Shown in pieces: positions 14,393 to 20,366 of a stretch of 20,736 nucleotides of DNA. The translations under genes and the position numbers were made by a program. Numbering within the stretch: position 1 is the stretch's first letter; each line of letters begins with the position of its first letter. The stretch spans positions 1 through 20,736 of the forward strand of contig DASRMS010000169.1 in NCBI GenBank assembly GCA_035647835.1, read 5' to 3'. This stretch comes from UBA9865 sp035647835. Lineage in GTDB: Bacteria; Bacillota; Dethiobacteria; Dethiobacterales; Dethiobacteraceae. A model generated the notes under the pieces. The model was not told the origin of the DNA. It saw only the letters and a list, made by a program, of their open reading frames with translations, and ran no database searches.

Positions 14393-15292
14393 TTAAATGG
14401 CATGATAGTTGGTAATAGCAGCGTTCTCCCAACGCAGGTAGCGGCGTACAGTTTCCTGCAGTGCCTCCTCATCGAGCAACACGTAGGAGATACCCTCAAT
14501 GGTAGTCACCCTACCGCGCAGTTGGACACTGGGTAGTTTTGCATAGTCTTGGCTGGCACCAGTGCGGGCGAAGGCTGCTAAGGTAGGGATACTCATGTCG
14601 GTGCGCAGATGTTGGGCGAACTGTTCCGTTAATAGCGGCAGACGCAGCAGACTGGCTGGCTGCCGCAGGCGTTTGAGGATCGCTTTCATTACTTGCTGCT
14701 GGCGGCGCATGCGACCAAAATCACCTTCAGCATCGGAGCGAAAACGGGCATAGGATAGGGCTTGGCTGCCCGTTAGATGTTGTGGCCCCGCTTCAACAAT
14801 GGGCTGCCCAGCAAGACCAATAATTTCCCGCTCCACCTCTAAACTTATACCGCCTAGGGCATCAACCATTTGGGCAAAACCGGCGAAATTGGTGTAAAGA
14901 TAATAGTGAATAGGGATGTGCAATAAATTTTCTACTGTCTGCCGCAGCAGGGGCAGGCCGCCAAACTGCATGGCGTGATTAATTTTATCTAGTCCGTGTT
15001 CAGGAATGGGGACACGAGAGTCACGGGGAATAGAAACTAAAGCGGCCTCGTGGGAGAGCTGGTTAATACTCATAATCATAATCGTATCGGCGCGGCTAGG
15101 TTCATCGTCGCGTTGATCCACGCCTACAATCAGCACATTCATAATGCCGGGCATAGTCTGCTGCGGTACTTTTTCCGGGAGTGGAGAACGCTCATAAATC
15201 CGTACCCAGACAGAAGCTAGCCACAAGAAAAACAAGAGTAACAGCAGGACCACAATTGTACTGCCCTTAACTTTTTTTCTTCTGATCGCCAT
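14393..15292 (-). CDS. LytR-CpsA-Psr family glycopolymer ligase
   Basis: A 299-residue minimal LCP protein. After a short basic N terminus (AIRRKKVKG) a single membrane segment spans about residues 11-30, leaving the catalytic domain outside the cell. Conserved motifs are MNVLIVGVDQRDDE, SRADTIMIMS, LVSIPRDSRVPIP, LDKINHAMQFGG, MVDALGGI and YARFRSDAEGDFGRMRRQQQ; their arginines and aspartates bind the polyprenyl-diphosphate donor. It would attach teichoic-acid-like or capsular polymer to peptidoglycan. It lacks the FN3 and Pro/Glu extensions of the larger LCP protein in the same region, so the two may differ in acceptor or substrate. The start follows GAGGAGTGA. The 3' end abuts the 157-bp repeat array. 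Confidence 0.93.
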   Translation of the reverse strand: MAIRRKKVKGSTIVVLLLLLFFLWLASVWVRIYERSPLPEKVPQQTMPGIMNVLIVGVDQRDDEPSRADTIMIMSINQLSHEAALVSIPRDSRVPIPEHGLDKINHAMQFGGLPLLRQTVENLLHIPIHYYLYTNFAGFAQMVDALGGISLEVEREIIGLAGQPIVEAGPQHLTGSQALSYARFRSDAEGDFGRMRRQQQVMKAILKRLRQPASLLRLPLLTEQFAQHLRTDMSIPTLAAFARTGASQDYAKLPSVQLRGRVTTIEGISYVLLDEEALQETVRRYLRWENAAITNYHAI

Positions 15293-15363
15293 TTTGAGTC
15301 ACTCCTCACAAATTGCCTCTCTCTACCATAAACTGTGCTATTAGGACTTTCTCTATTCCTGCA

Positions 15364-15400
15364 CTTTTCCTGACATTCTTTGCCTAGGCGGCAGGAAAAG
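15364..15400. promoter_or_regulatory. Inverted repeat in the divergent intergenic region
   Basis: CTTTTCCTG (15364-15372) and CAGGAAAAG (15392-15400) are perfect nine-base inverted repeats around a 19-base centre that itself holds the palindrome GCCTAGGC (15382-15389). The site lies between the divergent LCP gene (minus) and antitoxin-like gene (plus), so it could be an operator bound by the antitoxin-like protein, or simply a hairpin. No convincing -35/-10 pair was found for either gene. Confidence 0.35.
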
Positions 15401-15447
15401 CCAACGCTGAGTGGAATTAAAAAAATATGAGAAAGTGGAGGGGAAAT

Positions 15448-15714
15448 ATGGGTATTAGAATAAAAAACATTACTGAAGTGAGGCGGCGTCTGTTTGAATT
15501 AATGAATACACTGCACAATGGACCTCTTTTTATCGCTAAAAAGGGGCGTGTCTCAGCAGTATTGATGGATTTGGCTGATTACCATAGCTTGTTGGGGGAA
15601 TTAGAAGATTTAACCGGGCTAATACATACCATGGGCGAAGGTGATTGTGGTTGTGCAGAAGATGATACTGTGCAGCGCTTATTAGCTCTCGATGAATTTG
15701 CCGTGAACGATTAG
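15448..15714 (+). CDS. Phd/YefM-type antitoxin-like protein, no toxin beside it
   Basis: An 88-residue protein and the only sizeable gene on the plus strand. The first half, IRIKNITEVRRRLFELMNTL followed by GPLFIAKKGRVSAVLMDLADYHSLL, matches the Phd/YefM fold: a beta-hairpin with AVLM and a DYxSL element used for dimerisation and DNA binding. The C-terminal part (EDLTGLIHTMGEGDCGCAEDDTVQRLLALDEF) is acidic and may be disordered until a partner binds. No toxin gene follows; the next element is a terminator. It may therefore be an orphan antitoxin or a stand-alone regulator. The ATG at 15448 is chosen over the in-frame ATG at 15427 because GGAGGGG lies seven bases before it, inside the longer version. 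Confidence 0.75.
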   Translation: MGIRIKNITEVRRRLFELMNTLHNGPLFIAKKGRVSAVLMDLADYHSLLGELEDLTGLIHTMGEGDCGCAEDDTVQRLLALDEFAVND

Positions 15715-15781
15715 ACTATTTATACTTTAACAGCATTGCTGTACTATACTTTTTAAGCTTCTTGGTAGGGCGGTCTTAACC

Positions 15782-15823
15782 ACAAAGCAAAGAGCGAGGG
15801 GGAGTCCTCGCTCTTTGCTTTGT
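15782..15823. terminator. Strong shared terminator between convergent genes
   Basis: A perfect 18-base stem (ACAAAGCAAAGAGCGAGG paired with its complement) with a six-base loop, followed on the plus strand by TTTT. It lies between the convergent ends of the antitoxin-like gene and mbl and can block transcription from both sides, although on the minus strand no T-run follows it. Confidence 0.85.
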
Positions 15824-15876
15824 TTTGGTGCAATATCTTGTATTGTTTAATGTTAAAGTGGCAGCTGGCAATAAAG

Positions 15877-16905
15877 TTATAAGGTCGAAGAAATCCGTTT
15901 TGGTGAAATCAGGGTGTGGGTGATTTTCTCCAGTTGTGCCAGTGCTTTGCCCGTACCAAGGGCCACGCAGGCAATCGGGTCATCCGCCAGATAAACATTG
16001 ACTCCTGTTTCGCGGGTCAGCAGCTTGTCCAAGCCGTCTAAAATGGCACCGCCGCCGGTCATGATAATGCCATGCTCGATCACATCACCAGCTAATTCTG
16101 GTGGGGTGATTTCTAAGATATGCCGCACGCTGCGCACAATTGCCTCTAATGGTTCATTAATTGCTTCTAAGACATGATGTGAACTGGCCATCAGCGATCT
16201 TGGCATCCCGGAAACCATGTCGCGGCCGCGAATTTCCACTTCTAAGTCACGATTGTTGGGGAAGGCTGTGCCCACCTTAATTTTTAGTTCTTCTGCTGTG
16301 CGTTCACCAATTAATAAATTGAATTCTTTTTTAATGTAGCGCACAATGGCTTCATCGAATTTATTGCCGCCCACGCGTACACTTTCGGTGACCACTGTCT
16401 CACCAAGGGAGAGGACCGCGACATCAGTAGTACCGCCGCCAATGTCAATCACCATATGGCCGGTAGGTTGGAAAATATCCAGGCCGGCGCCCAGGGCTGC
16501 TGCCCGTGGTTCTTCAATTAAATAGGCATCACGGGCACCAGAGCGCTGCAGAGCCTCAATGACCGCTTTTTGCTCCACGGTAGTGGTGGCAGCAGGGATA
16601 CAAACAATCACGCGGGGACGCAAAAGCCTTCTTTTATTACTTACCGTGGCGATAAAGTGGCGCAGCATAATTTCCGTCACATCAAAGTCGGCAATTACAC
16701 CTTCGCGCAGTGGCCGCGTCGCAATAATATTACCGGGGGTACGACCTAACATTCTACGGGCAGCTTCACCGACCGCCAACACTTTGCGTGAGTGTTTTTC
16801 TATGGCTACCACGGAAGGTTCATGTAAAACAATTCCTTTATCACGCAAATGAACTAGCACTGTAGCTGTACCTAAATCTATTCCCATATCAGTTCCAAGA
16901 CTCAA
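15877..16905 (-). CDS. mbl: MreB/Mbl-type cell-shape actin homologue
   Basis: A 342-residue bacterial actin of normal MreB length. The ATP-binding elements are present: GIDLGTATVLV near the N terminus, VIDIGGGTTDVAVLSLG in the middle, and IIMTGGGAILDGLDKLL near the C terminus. IEEPRAAALGAGLD and GGNKFDEAIVRYIKKEFNLLIGE, also seen, are characteristic of MreB/Mbl. It forms membrane-associated filaments that guide the elongation machinery. Position directly after spoIIID, as in B. subtilis, supports Mbl rather than MreB proper. The start is TTG at 16905, chosen because AGAGGTGA lies six bases upstream and because the resulting N terminus has the family's usual length; the next ATG (16887) has no good ribosome site. 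The 113-base gap from spoIIID contains no terminator, so co-transcription is likely. Confidence 0.95.
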   Translation of the reverse strand: MSLGTDMGIDLGTATVLVHLRDKGIVLHEPSVVAIEKHSRKVLAVGEAARRMLGRTPGNIIATRPLREGVIADFDVTEIMLRHFIATVSNKRRLLRPRVIVCIPAATTTVEQKAVIEALQRSGARDAYLIEEPRAAALGAGLDIFQPTGHMVIDIGGGTTDVAVLSLGETVVTESVRVGGNKFDEAIVRYIKKEFNLLIGERTAEELKIKVGTAFPNNRDLEVEIRGRDMVSGMPRSLMASSHHVLEAINEPLEAIVRSVRHILEITPPELAGDVIEHGIIMTGGGAILDGLDKLLTRETGVNVYLADDPIACVALGTGKALAQLEKITHTLISPKRISSTL

Positions 16906-17017
16906 ACGACTTCACCTCTGCTTAATAAAAGCTTGTCCAGGCAAAAAAGGATCACTAAAGTTGTCCCCTCTTTATCTTTCTTTATAATATTTCGCTAACT
17001 TGGTTAATTTTCCTTTT

Positions 17018-17278
17018 TTACTCACTCTTTTTCTCGTCGAGGTACTTTTGACGTGTTGCTTCCCCACCCCGTAAATGACGTTCTGACTTGTTTTTTTCGA
17101 GAATCACTTTTATCTCACGCGCAATAAAGCGATTGATAAAGGGGAGTCGTTCAGTTACATCTTTATGTACAGTAGATTTGGAAACGCCGAATTTCTTTGC
17201 TACCTGCCTGACTGTGGCACCGGTTTCCAGTATATAATTGCTGATTTCCAGCACGCGCTGCTCAATATAATCCTGCAT
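17018..17278 (-). CDS. spoIIID: Sporulation transcriptional regulator SpoIIID
   Basis: An 86-residue protein closely resembling SpoIIID along its whole length. A helix-turn-helix spans about residues 21-41 (ATVRQVAKKFGVSKSTVHKD), preceded by EQRVLEISNYILETG and followed by ERLPFINRFIAREIKVILEKNKSERHLRGG split over the conserved basic C-terminal region. SpoIIID acts in the mother cell during sporulation, activating and repressing sigma-E-dependent genes. The ATG follows a G-rich ribosome site. A sigma-E-like promoter lies about 35-60 bases upstream. The gene is followed by mbl, the order known from Bacillus and Clostridia. Confidence 0.97.
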   Translation of the reverse strand: MQDYIEQRVLEISNYILETGATVRQVAKKFGVSKSTVHKDVTERLPFINRFIAREIKVILEKNKSERHLRGGEATRQKYLDEKKSE

Positions 17279-17310
17279 CGGGCCGCCCCCTTCAATCTAT
17301 CTTGTTAAAA

Positions 17311-17338
17311 AATATATGTTCAGGAGGGGCATTTATGA
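17311..17338 (-). promoter_or_regulatory. Sigma-E-like promoter of spoIIID
   Basis: On the minus strand, TCATAAA (17332-17338) is followed by 13 bases and CATATATT (17311-17318). The sigma-E consensus is approximately (G/T)(A/C)ATAT(A/T) then 13-15 bases then CATACANT. The match is good but not perfect, and the known sigma-E control of spoIIID in Bacillus supports it. The start site would fall near 17304, about 26 bases before the coding region. Confidence 0.5.
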
Positions 17339-17388
17339 CACATAAAGCGCGATTGGCTTTGATTTCCAGCTAATTTGCCTAAATTTTC

Positions 17389-17500
17389 GGGGTCAGGCTT
17401 TAATTATTCACTTGCTTCTATCTGGTGCGGGCGCACAAAGTGACGCCCCTACGAAATATATTTTGCCATAGCGAGAAACGTCCCCTGTCGCAAGCTACCG
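17389..17500. repeat. Intergenic repeat fragments, including one REP-like arm
   Basis: The 265-base gap between the SpoIIQ-type gene and spoIIID holds one copy of the left hairpin arm of the 6.4-kb array (17424-17453: GGTGCGGGCGCACAAAGTGA then CGCCCCTACG). It also holds two short strings that look like dispersed repeat debris, GGGGTCAGGCTTTAATTATT (17389-17408) and GAAACGTCCCC near 17471. The arm is a clear match to the array; the other two strings are only suspected repeats. Confidence 0.6.
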
Positions 17501-17517
17501 CCCATGCCGGGCACACC

Positions 17518-17545
17518 AAAAAAAAACAGCCTTGACGGCTGTTTT
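17518..17545 (-). terminator. Rho-independent terminator overlapping the SpoIIQ-type stop codon
   Basis: On the minus strand, AAAACAGCC and GGCTGTTTT pair in a nine-base stem with a five-base loop, followed by a T-run of nine that partly belongs to the stem. The first stem base lies inside the TAA stop codon of the M23 gene. It separates that gene from spoIIID, consistent with different sigma factors driving them. Confidence 0.85.
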
Positions 17546-18239
17546 AACGGGGAGAGATTACTTGTACAGGATCTAGAGCCTCACCCTCACGATAAATAGC
17601 AAAATGTAAATGAGTACCTTCAACAGCATCGAGGGCTGCACTGCCACCTACTTTACCTACTGCTTGTCCTTGCTTTACTTCATCACCCACTTCAACGTAG
17701 GGTTCTTCCAGTAAATTAGCGTATTGGGTAATGTAGTCGCCTCCGTGACGAATCTCCAGCAACCAACCCAGGCGAGGATCTTCGGTAACTCTATCCACCG
17801 CACCAGGCCAAGCAGCCTTAACTTCAGTGTTAGCTTCAGCTCTAATATCAACGCCAACATGCGCACGCAAGGTATTACCAATGCGATACACTTCATGGTG
17901 TTCAGCCAGCATGGTGCCTTCTAGCGGCCAGGCCATGGGAACTGCCGGCAGCGTCAGCGCAGGCGTAGTTTCGTCACCTGCAGCTGGAACTTCCCCTTCC
18001 AGCGCCCCCTCACCCTCTAGGGCAGGTGGCGTCAGTGGTTCTGTTTCCACAGGCTGTTGTACGGGCGGCACTTCTGGTTCTTTACCAGCAAATAAGCTTC
18101 GCGGATGGGGTAAGTAGCCGCGCCACACGGCAGCAGAGAGCAGTAATGCTATCACCAGTACATACCCACCGACAAGCAGCACCTTACGGCTGGGTCGTAT
18201 TTTCTTTAACGGAGCCAAGGGTGCAAAAATATTCTTCAT
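17544..18239 (-). CDS. spoIIQ: SpoIIQ-like membrane-anchored M23 peptidase
   Basis: A 231-residue protein with a basic N terminus, one membrane segment (about 19-38) and a Pro/Glu-rich linker to about residue 100. A LytM/M23 zinc-endopeptidase domain follows. The zinc ligands are intact: H127 and D131 in AHVGVDIRA, and H212 in THLHFAIY, with H210 as the catalytic histidine. SpoIIQ is made in the forespore and forms a channel across the intermembrane space with SpoIIIAH. In B. subtilis one zinc ligand is lost, whereas clostridial homologues keep them, as here. The gene lies directly downstream of spoIID in the expected order and has a sigma-F-like promoter candidate. The start follows AAGGAGGTGATG. 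A general M23 cell-wall hydrolase is the alternative, but context favours SpoIIQ. Confidence 0.88.
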   Translation of the reverse strand: MKNIFAPLAPLKKIRPSRKVLLVGGYVLVIALLLSAAVWRGYLPHPRSLFAGKEPEVPPVQQPVETEPLTPPALEGEGALEGEVPAAGDETTPALTLPAVPMAWPLEGTMLAEHHEVYRIGNTLRAHVGVDIRAEANTEVKAAWPGAVDRVTEDPRLGWLLEIRHGGDYITQYANLLEEPYVEVGDEVKQGQAVGKVGGSAALDAVEGTHLHFAIYREGEALDPVQVISPR

Positions 18240-18262
18240 CTGGACATCACCTCCTTGCGAGG

Positions 18263-18291
18263 TATTATGTCCATTATTTTCCTGCTTATAC
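18263..18291 (-). promoter_or_regulatory. Sigma-F/G-like promoter of the SpoIIQ-type gene
   Basis: On the minus strand, GTATA (18287-18291) is followed by 14 bases and GGACATAATA (18263-18272). The sigma-F -10 consensus is GGnnAnAnTR, which this matches at every fixed position; the -35 matches G(C/T)ATA. The spacer is one or two bases shorter than usual. Sigma-F control of spoIIQ is known in Bacillus. Confidence 0.5.
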
Positions 18292-18293
18292 GC

Positions 18294-19304
18294 CTAAGGC
18301 ACGGGAATTGTGGTAATATTCACATCTTTATAATAATGATTAATAATCTCTGTGCAGCTCTGGCCTGCTTTGGCCAGGCCATCAGCGCCATACTGGCATA
18401 AGCCCACACCGTGTCCATAACCTTGTGCTGTAAAAAGCACTTTATCCTCAATTACTTCCCACTGTACATTTGTGGAAGGCAGCCCGAGCGCTGTGCGAAA
18501 ATCACGCCCGGTCACGGGCTCACCCGCAATAACTAAACTTTTTATGCGGCCGGTAGCAGAGCGGTTGGCTGTGCCTAACAGAGGGCGGCCATTGGCAGCA
18601 ACCGGTAAAGCTGACACATAGGGGACAATGGCCTCAGCAAATTTGGCAGCGCTCACTGCGTGTTCTGTTTTGTACCAACGAGAACCGCGGCAATAAGTGC
18701 AGCTCACACTACGCAGGTAGGGGAGGGCAGTAGACCAGACATCTTCACTATTTTCCGTCTGACCACCGCAGGTAGAATGGAACACGGCATCGATTAACTT
18801 ACCATCATGGGTGATTACTTGACCGGCTGTTTCTCGCACAGCCGTGCGCAATTTATTATAATAGCCCGCGGCTTCATTTTTCGGCCATTTAGCAAGAGCT
18901 TGCTCTTCACTTTGCCAAGCCTGGCAGTGACTTGATGCCGAGCAGATATCAGCCCCTGCATGTTTAGCACAACCCTTGCCGCCGTAAGCCAACATTTGGT
19001 TCACCGTATAGGTACGCGCCACGACAGCTTGTGTCTTTAAAGCTTCCAGTTCAAAGGATGCCGGCATCTCGGCTGCTAGTACTCCCACCAGATACTCTTC
19101 CAGCGTCATTTCTGCCAGCTCGCTTGTGTGGTGTTGAAATACTTTGAGCTTGATTGCTTCAGCTGGTGAAGATAGTGGCGTACGATCAACTGCTTCCTCT
19201 GGCGGAGCTTCTGTGGGAGAAGCGCAAGCTCGGATCAGCAGGGTGGGTAAGCCAATCATCAAGAGAACTAACAGTAAAAGTGCTGTAGTCACTAATCTTT
19301 TCAT
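18294..19304 (-). CDS. spoIID: Stage II sporulation protein D, peptidoglycan lytic transglycosylase
   Basis: A 336-residue protein with an N-terminal membrane segment (KRLVTTALLLLVLLMIGL) and the SpoIID/LytB domain outside. The catalytic region LAAEMPASFELEALKTQAVV has the expected glutamate near residue 79. STCGGQTENSEDVW, then SVSCTYCRGSRW, supplies the cysteines (about 179, 202, 205) linked to zinc in structures. GYGHGVGLCQYGADGLA near the C terminus (from about 295) is the family signature. In the mother cell SpoIID cuts glycan strands denuded by SpoIIP, driving engulfment. The ATG at 19304 is chosen because AAAGGAGGC precedes it by seven bases; the in-frame GTG at 19325 lies upstream of that ribosome site. 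A candidate lipid-box cysteine in RACASP is not convincing. Confidence 0.96.
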   Translation of the reverse strand: MKRLVTTALLLLVLLMIGLPTLLIRACASPTEAPPEEAVDRTPLSSPAEAIKLKVFQHHTSELAEMTLEEYLVGVLAAEMPASFELEALKTQAVVARTYTVNQMLAYGGKGCAKHAGADICSASSHCQAWQSEEQALAKWPKNEAAGYYNKLRTAVRETAGQVITHDGKLIDAVFHSTCGGQTENSEDVWSTALPYLRSVSCTYCRGSRWYKTEHAVSAAKFAEAIVPYVSALPVAANGRPLLGTANRSATGRIKSLVIAGEPVTGRDFRTALGLPSTNVQWEVIEDKVLFTAQGYGHGVGLCQYGADGLAKAGQSCTEIINHYYKDVNITTIPVP

Positions 19305-19354
19305 AGTAAAAGCCTCCTTTAGCACATAGTATTTATATGCTGCAGGGGGCTTGT

Positions 19355-19477
19355 CTAGTACAAGAAAAGCGCACCTATTCTACTGGCCACATCTGTAACA
19401 GCACTAATTGCGAAGGCGATCCTTACCAGTAGAACAAAGATCGCCAACTGACTATAAGACAATGTCAGTTTACGATT
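19355..19477 (-). pseudogene. Possible remnant of a small membrane-protein gene
   Basis: A 40-codon open stretch ends at TAG just before spoIID. It reads NRKLTLSYSQLAIFVLLVRI and then AFAISAVTDVASRIGALFLY, with a strongly hydrophobic, transmembrane-like centre. No ATG is available; a TAA lies directly upstream, and in a neighbouring phase ATGGAATCCTTAAAATCG (MESLKS) could be the lost start if one base has been gained or lost. It may be a degraded small membrane-protein gene of the murA-spoIID neighbourhood. It could equally be chance. Otherwise the 300-base space between spoIID and the nuclease-like gene holds only the inverted repeats noted separately. Confidence 0.25.
19378..19445. other. 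Two interleaved perfect inverted repeats (pseudoknot-like topology)
   Basis: TTCTACTGG (19378-19386) pairs with CCAGTAGAA (19426-19434), and GGCGATC (19415-19421) pairs with GATCGCC (19439-19445). The arms alternate, so the two stems form an H-type pseudoknot topology or two mutually exclusive hairpins. They lie 75-140 bases upstream of the spoIID start codon on the minus strand. Function unknown; a chance origin is possible. Confidence 0.4.
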
Positions 19478-19604
19478 TTAAGGATTCCATAAATTGCACC
19501 GTTAAGATAATTTGAGTGAGAATAACAGAGACATAAATATGCTGATCTATCAGTATTCAAATAGTTTGGTAATTCACATAATAGGATAAGAAGGAGTGGA
19601 ATTT

Positions 19605-20366
19605 CTATGCGGATAATTCTTGGCTACCCATGATTTCGAATCTTTGTTTTTCAAAAATGGCTTTTTGTTTTTCTAGTCTCGTCATAATTGCTTGCTTTGA
19701 ATCAAGAGCAACAAACCAAAATTCAAAAGTTATTTCGGTTTTTTCCATCTCATTAGTCAGTTCATTTAAGTATTTACTTTCTTTGCAACCTATACCTGAA
19801 GGGGAAACTTTAACTTCATAAAACTTGGCATGGTATCCGTCAAAAATACCCAAATCAACCGTTTGACGACTTCTACAAGATGCATATTTCTTTTCGATAC
19901 AATGATAACGGACTTTTTCGTCGTTTAAATAAACTACGACACCCCAACCTACTGTTTTGCCCCCCGGATTGTTCAAAAGTTCCATACCCCCGAATTTTCC
20001 TATTAACAATGCTTCTGCTATTGTTCCTCTAATCTTCATAATATCATTTTTTGTCGTACAGACAAAAAATGCCTTTTTAACTAAATCAATTATTTTAGTA
20101 GGGTTATGTCTTTTATAAGATGCCTTAAACCATTTCTCCCACTTTTCTAAATTCCTTTCAACGTCAACAACTTCCCAATTCCAAGAACGGCTAATCAAAT
20201 GACAAAAATCTACAAGGTAAGATCTACGAGTCTTAAAATGGTCAGCAATATCTCTTACAACATCCTTTATGTAATCAGGGGTTTCTTCCGATTCTCGAAA
20301 TCTTAAGGTTTCTTTAGTCGGCAATTGATTACTCTCCCCCCTCGTTCTCTCTATTATTGCTCTCAT
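19605..20366 (-). CDS. PD-(D/E)XK nuclease-like protein paired with a SecB-like gene
   Basis: A 253-residue protein of no family I can name. The central part has a plausible PD-(D/E)XK nuclease core: helix RGTIAEALL (E118), RQTVDLGIFDG (D171) and KFYEVKVSPSG (E184, K186). These are spaced as in restriction-type endonucleases. The N-terminal 110 residues are charged and mostly helical (YIKDVVRDIADHFKTRRSYL, NLEKWEKWF). No membrane segment is seen. Codon and base use are AT-rich, unlike the genes to the left, which suggests transfer. The gene overlaps the end of the SecB-like gene by 38 bases if the ATG at 20366 is used. A TTG at 20324 has GAGGGGGGAGAG upstream and may be the true start. A role in defence or a toxin-antitoxin-like unit is inference from the pairing. 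Confidence 0.72.
   Translation of the reverse strand: MRAIIERTRGESNQLPTKETLRFRESEETPDYIKDVVRDIADHFKTRRSYLVDFCHLISRSWNWEVVDVERNLEKWEKWFKASYKRHNPTKIIDLVKKAFFVCTTKNDIMKIRGTIAEALLIGKFGGMELLNNPGGKTVGWGVVVYLNDEKVRYHCIEKKYASCRSRQTVDLGIFDGYHAKFYEVKVSPSGIGCKESKYLNELTNEMEKTEITFEFWFVALDSKQAIMTRLEKQKAIFEKQRFEIMGSQELSA
19607..19633 (+). other. Nine-codon plus-strand reading frame with a perfect ribosome site
   Basis: AAGGAGTGG, seven bases, then ATG opens a frame MRIILGYP ending in TGA. The ATG overlaps the stop codon of the minus-strand nuclease-like gene. Such a good ribosome site before so short a frame may be the 5' stub of a gene cut off by insertion of the AT-rich unit, or chance. Confidence 0.3.

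Noticed and set aside
15715..15781. Possible small toxin gene after the antitoxin-like gene
   Set aside because: No frame with a ribosome site and useful length exists before the terminator.
17389..17408. GGGGTCAGGC string considered as an IS200/RAYT end
   Set aside because: Only a short resemblance, with no transposase or paired end in view.
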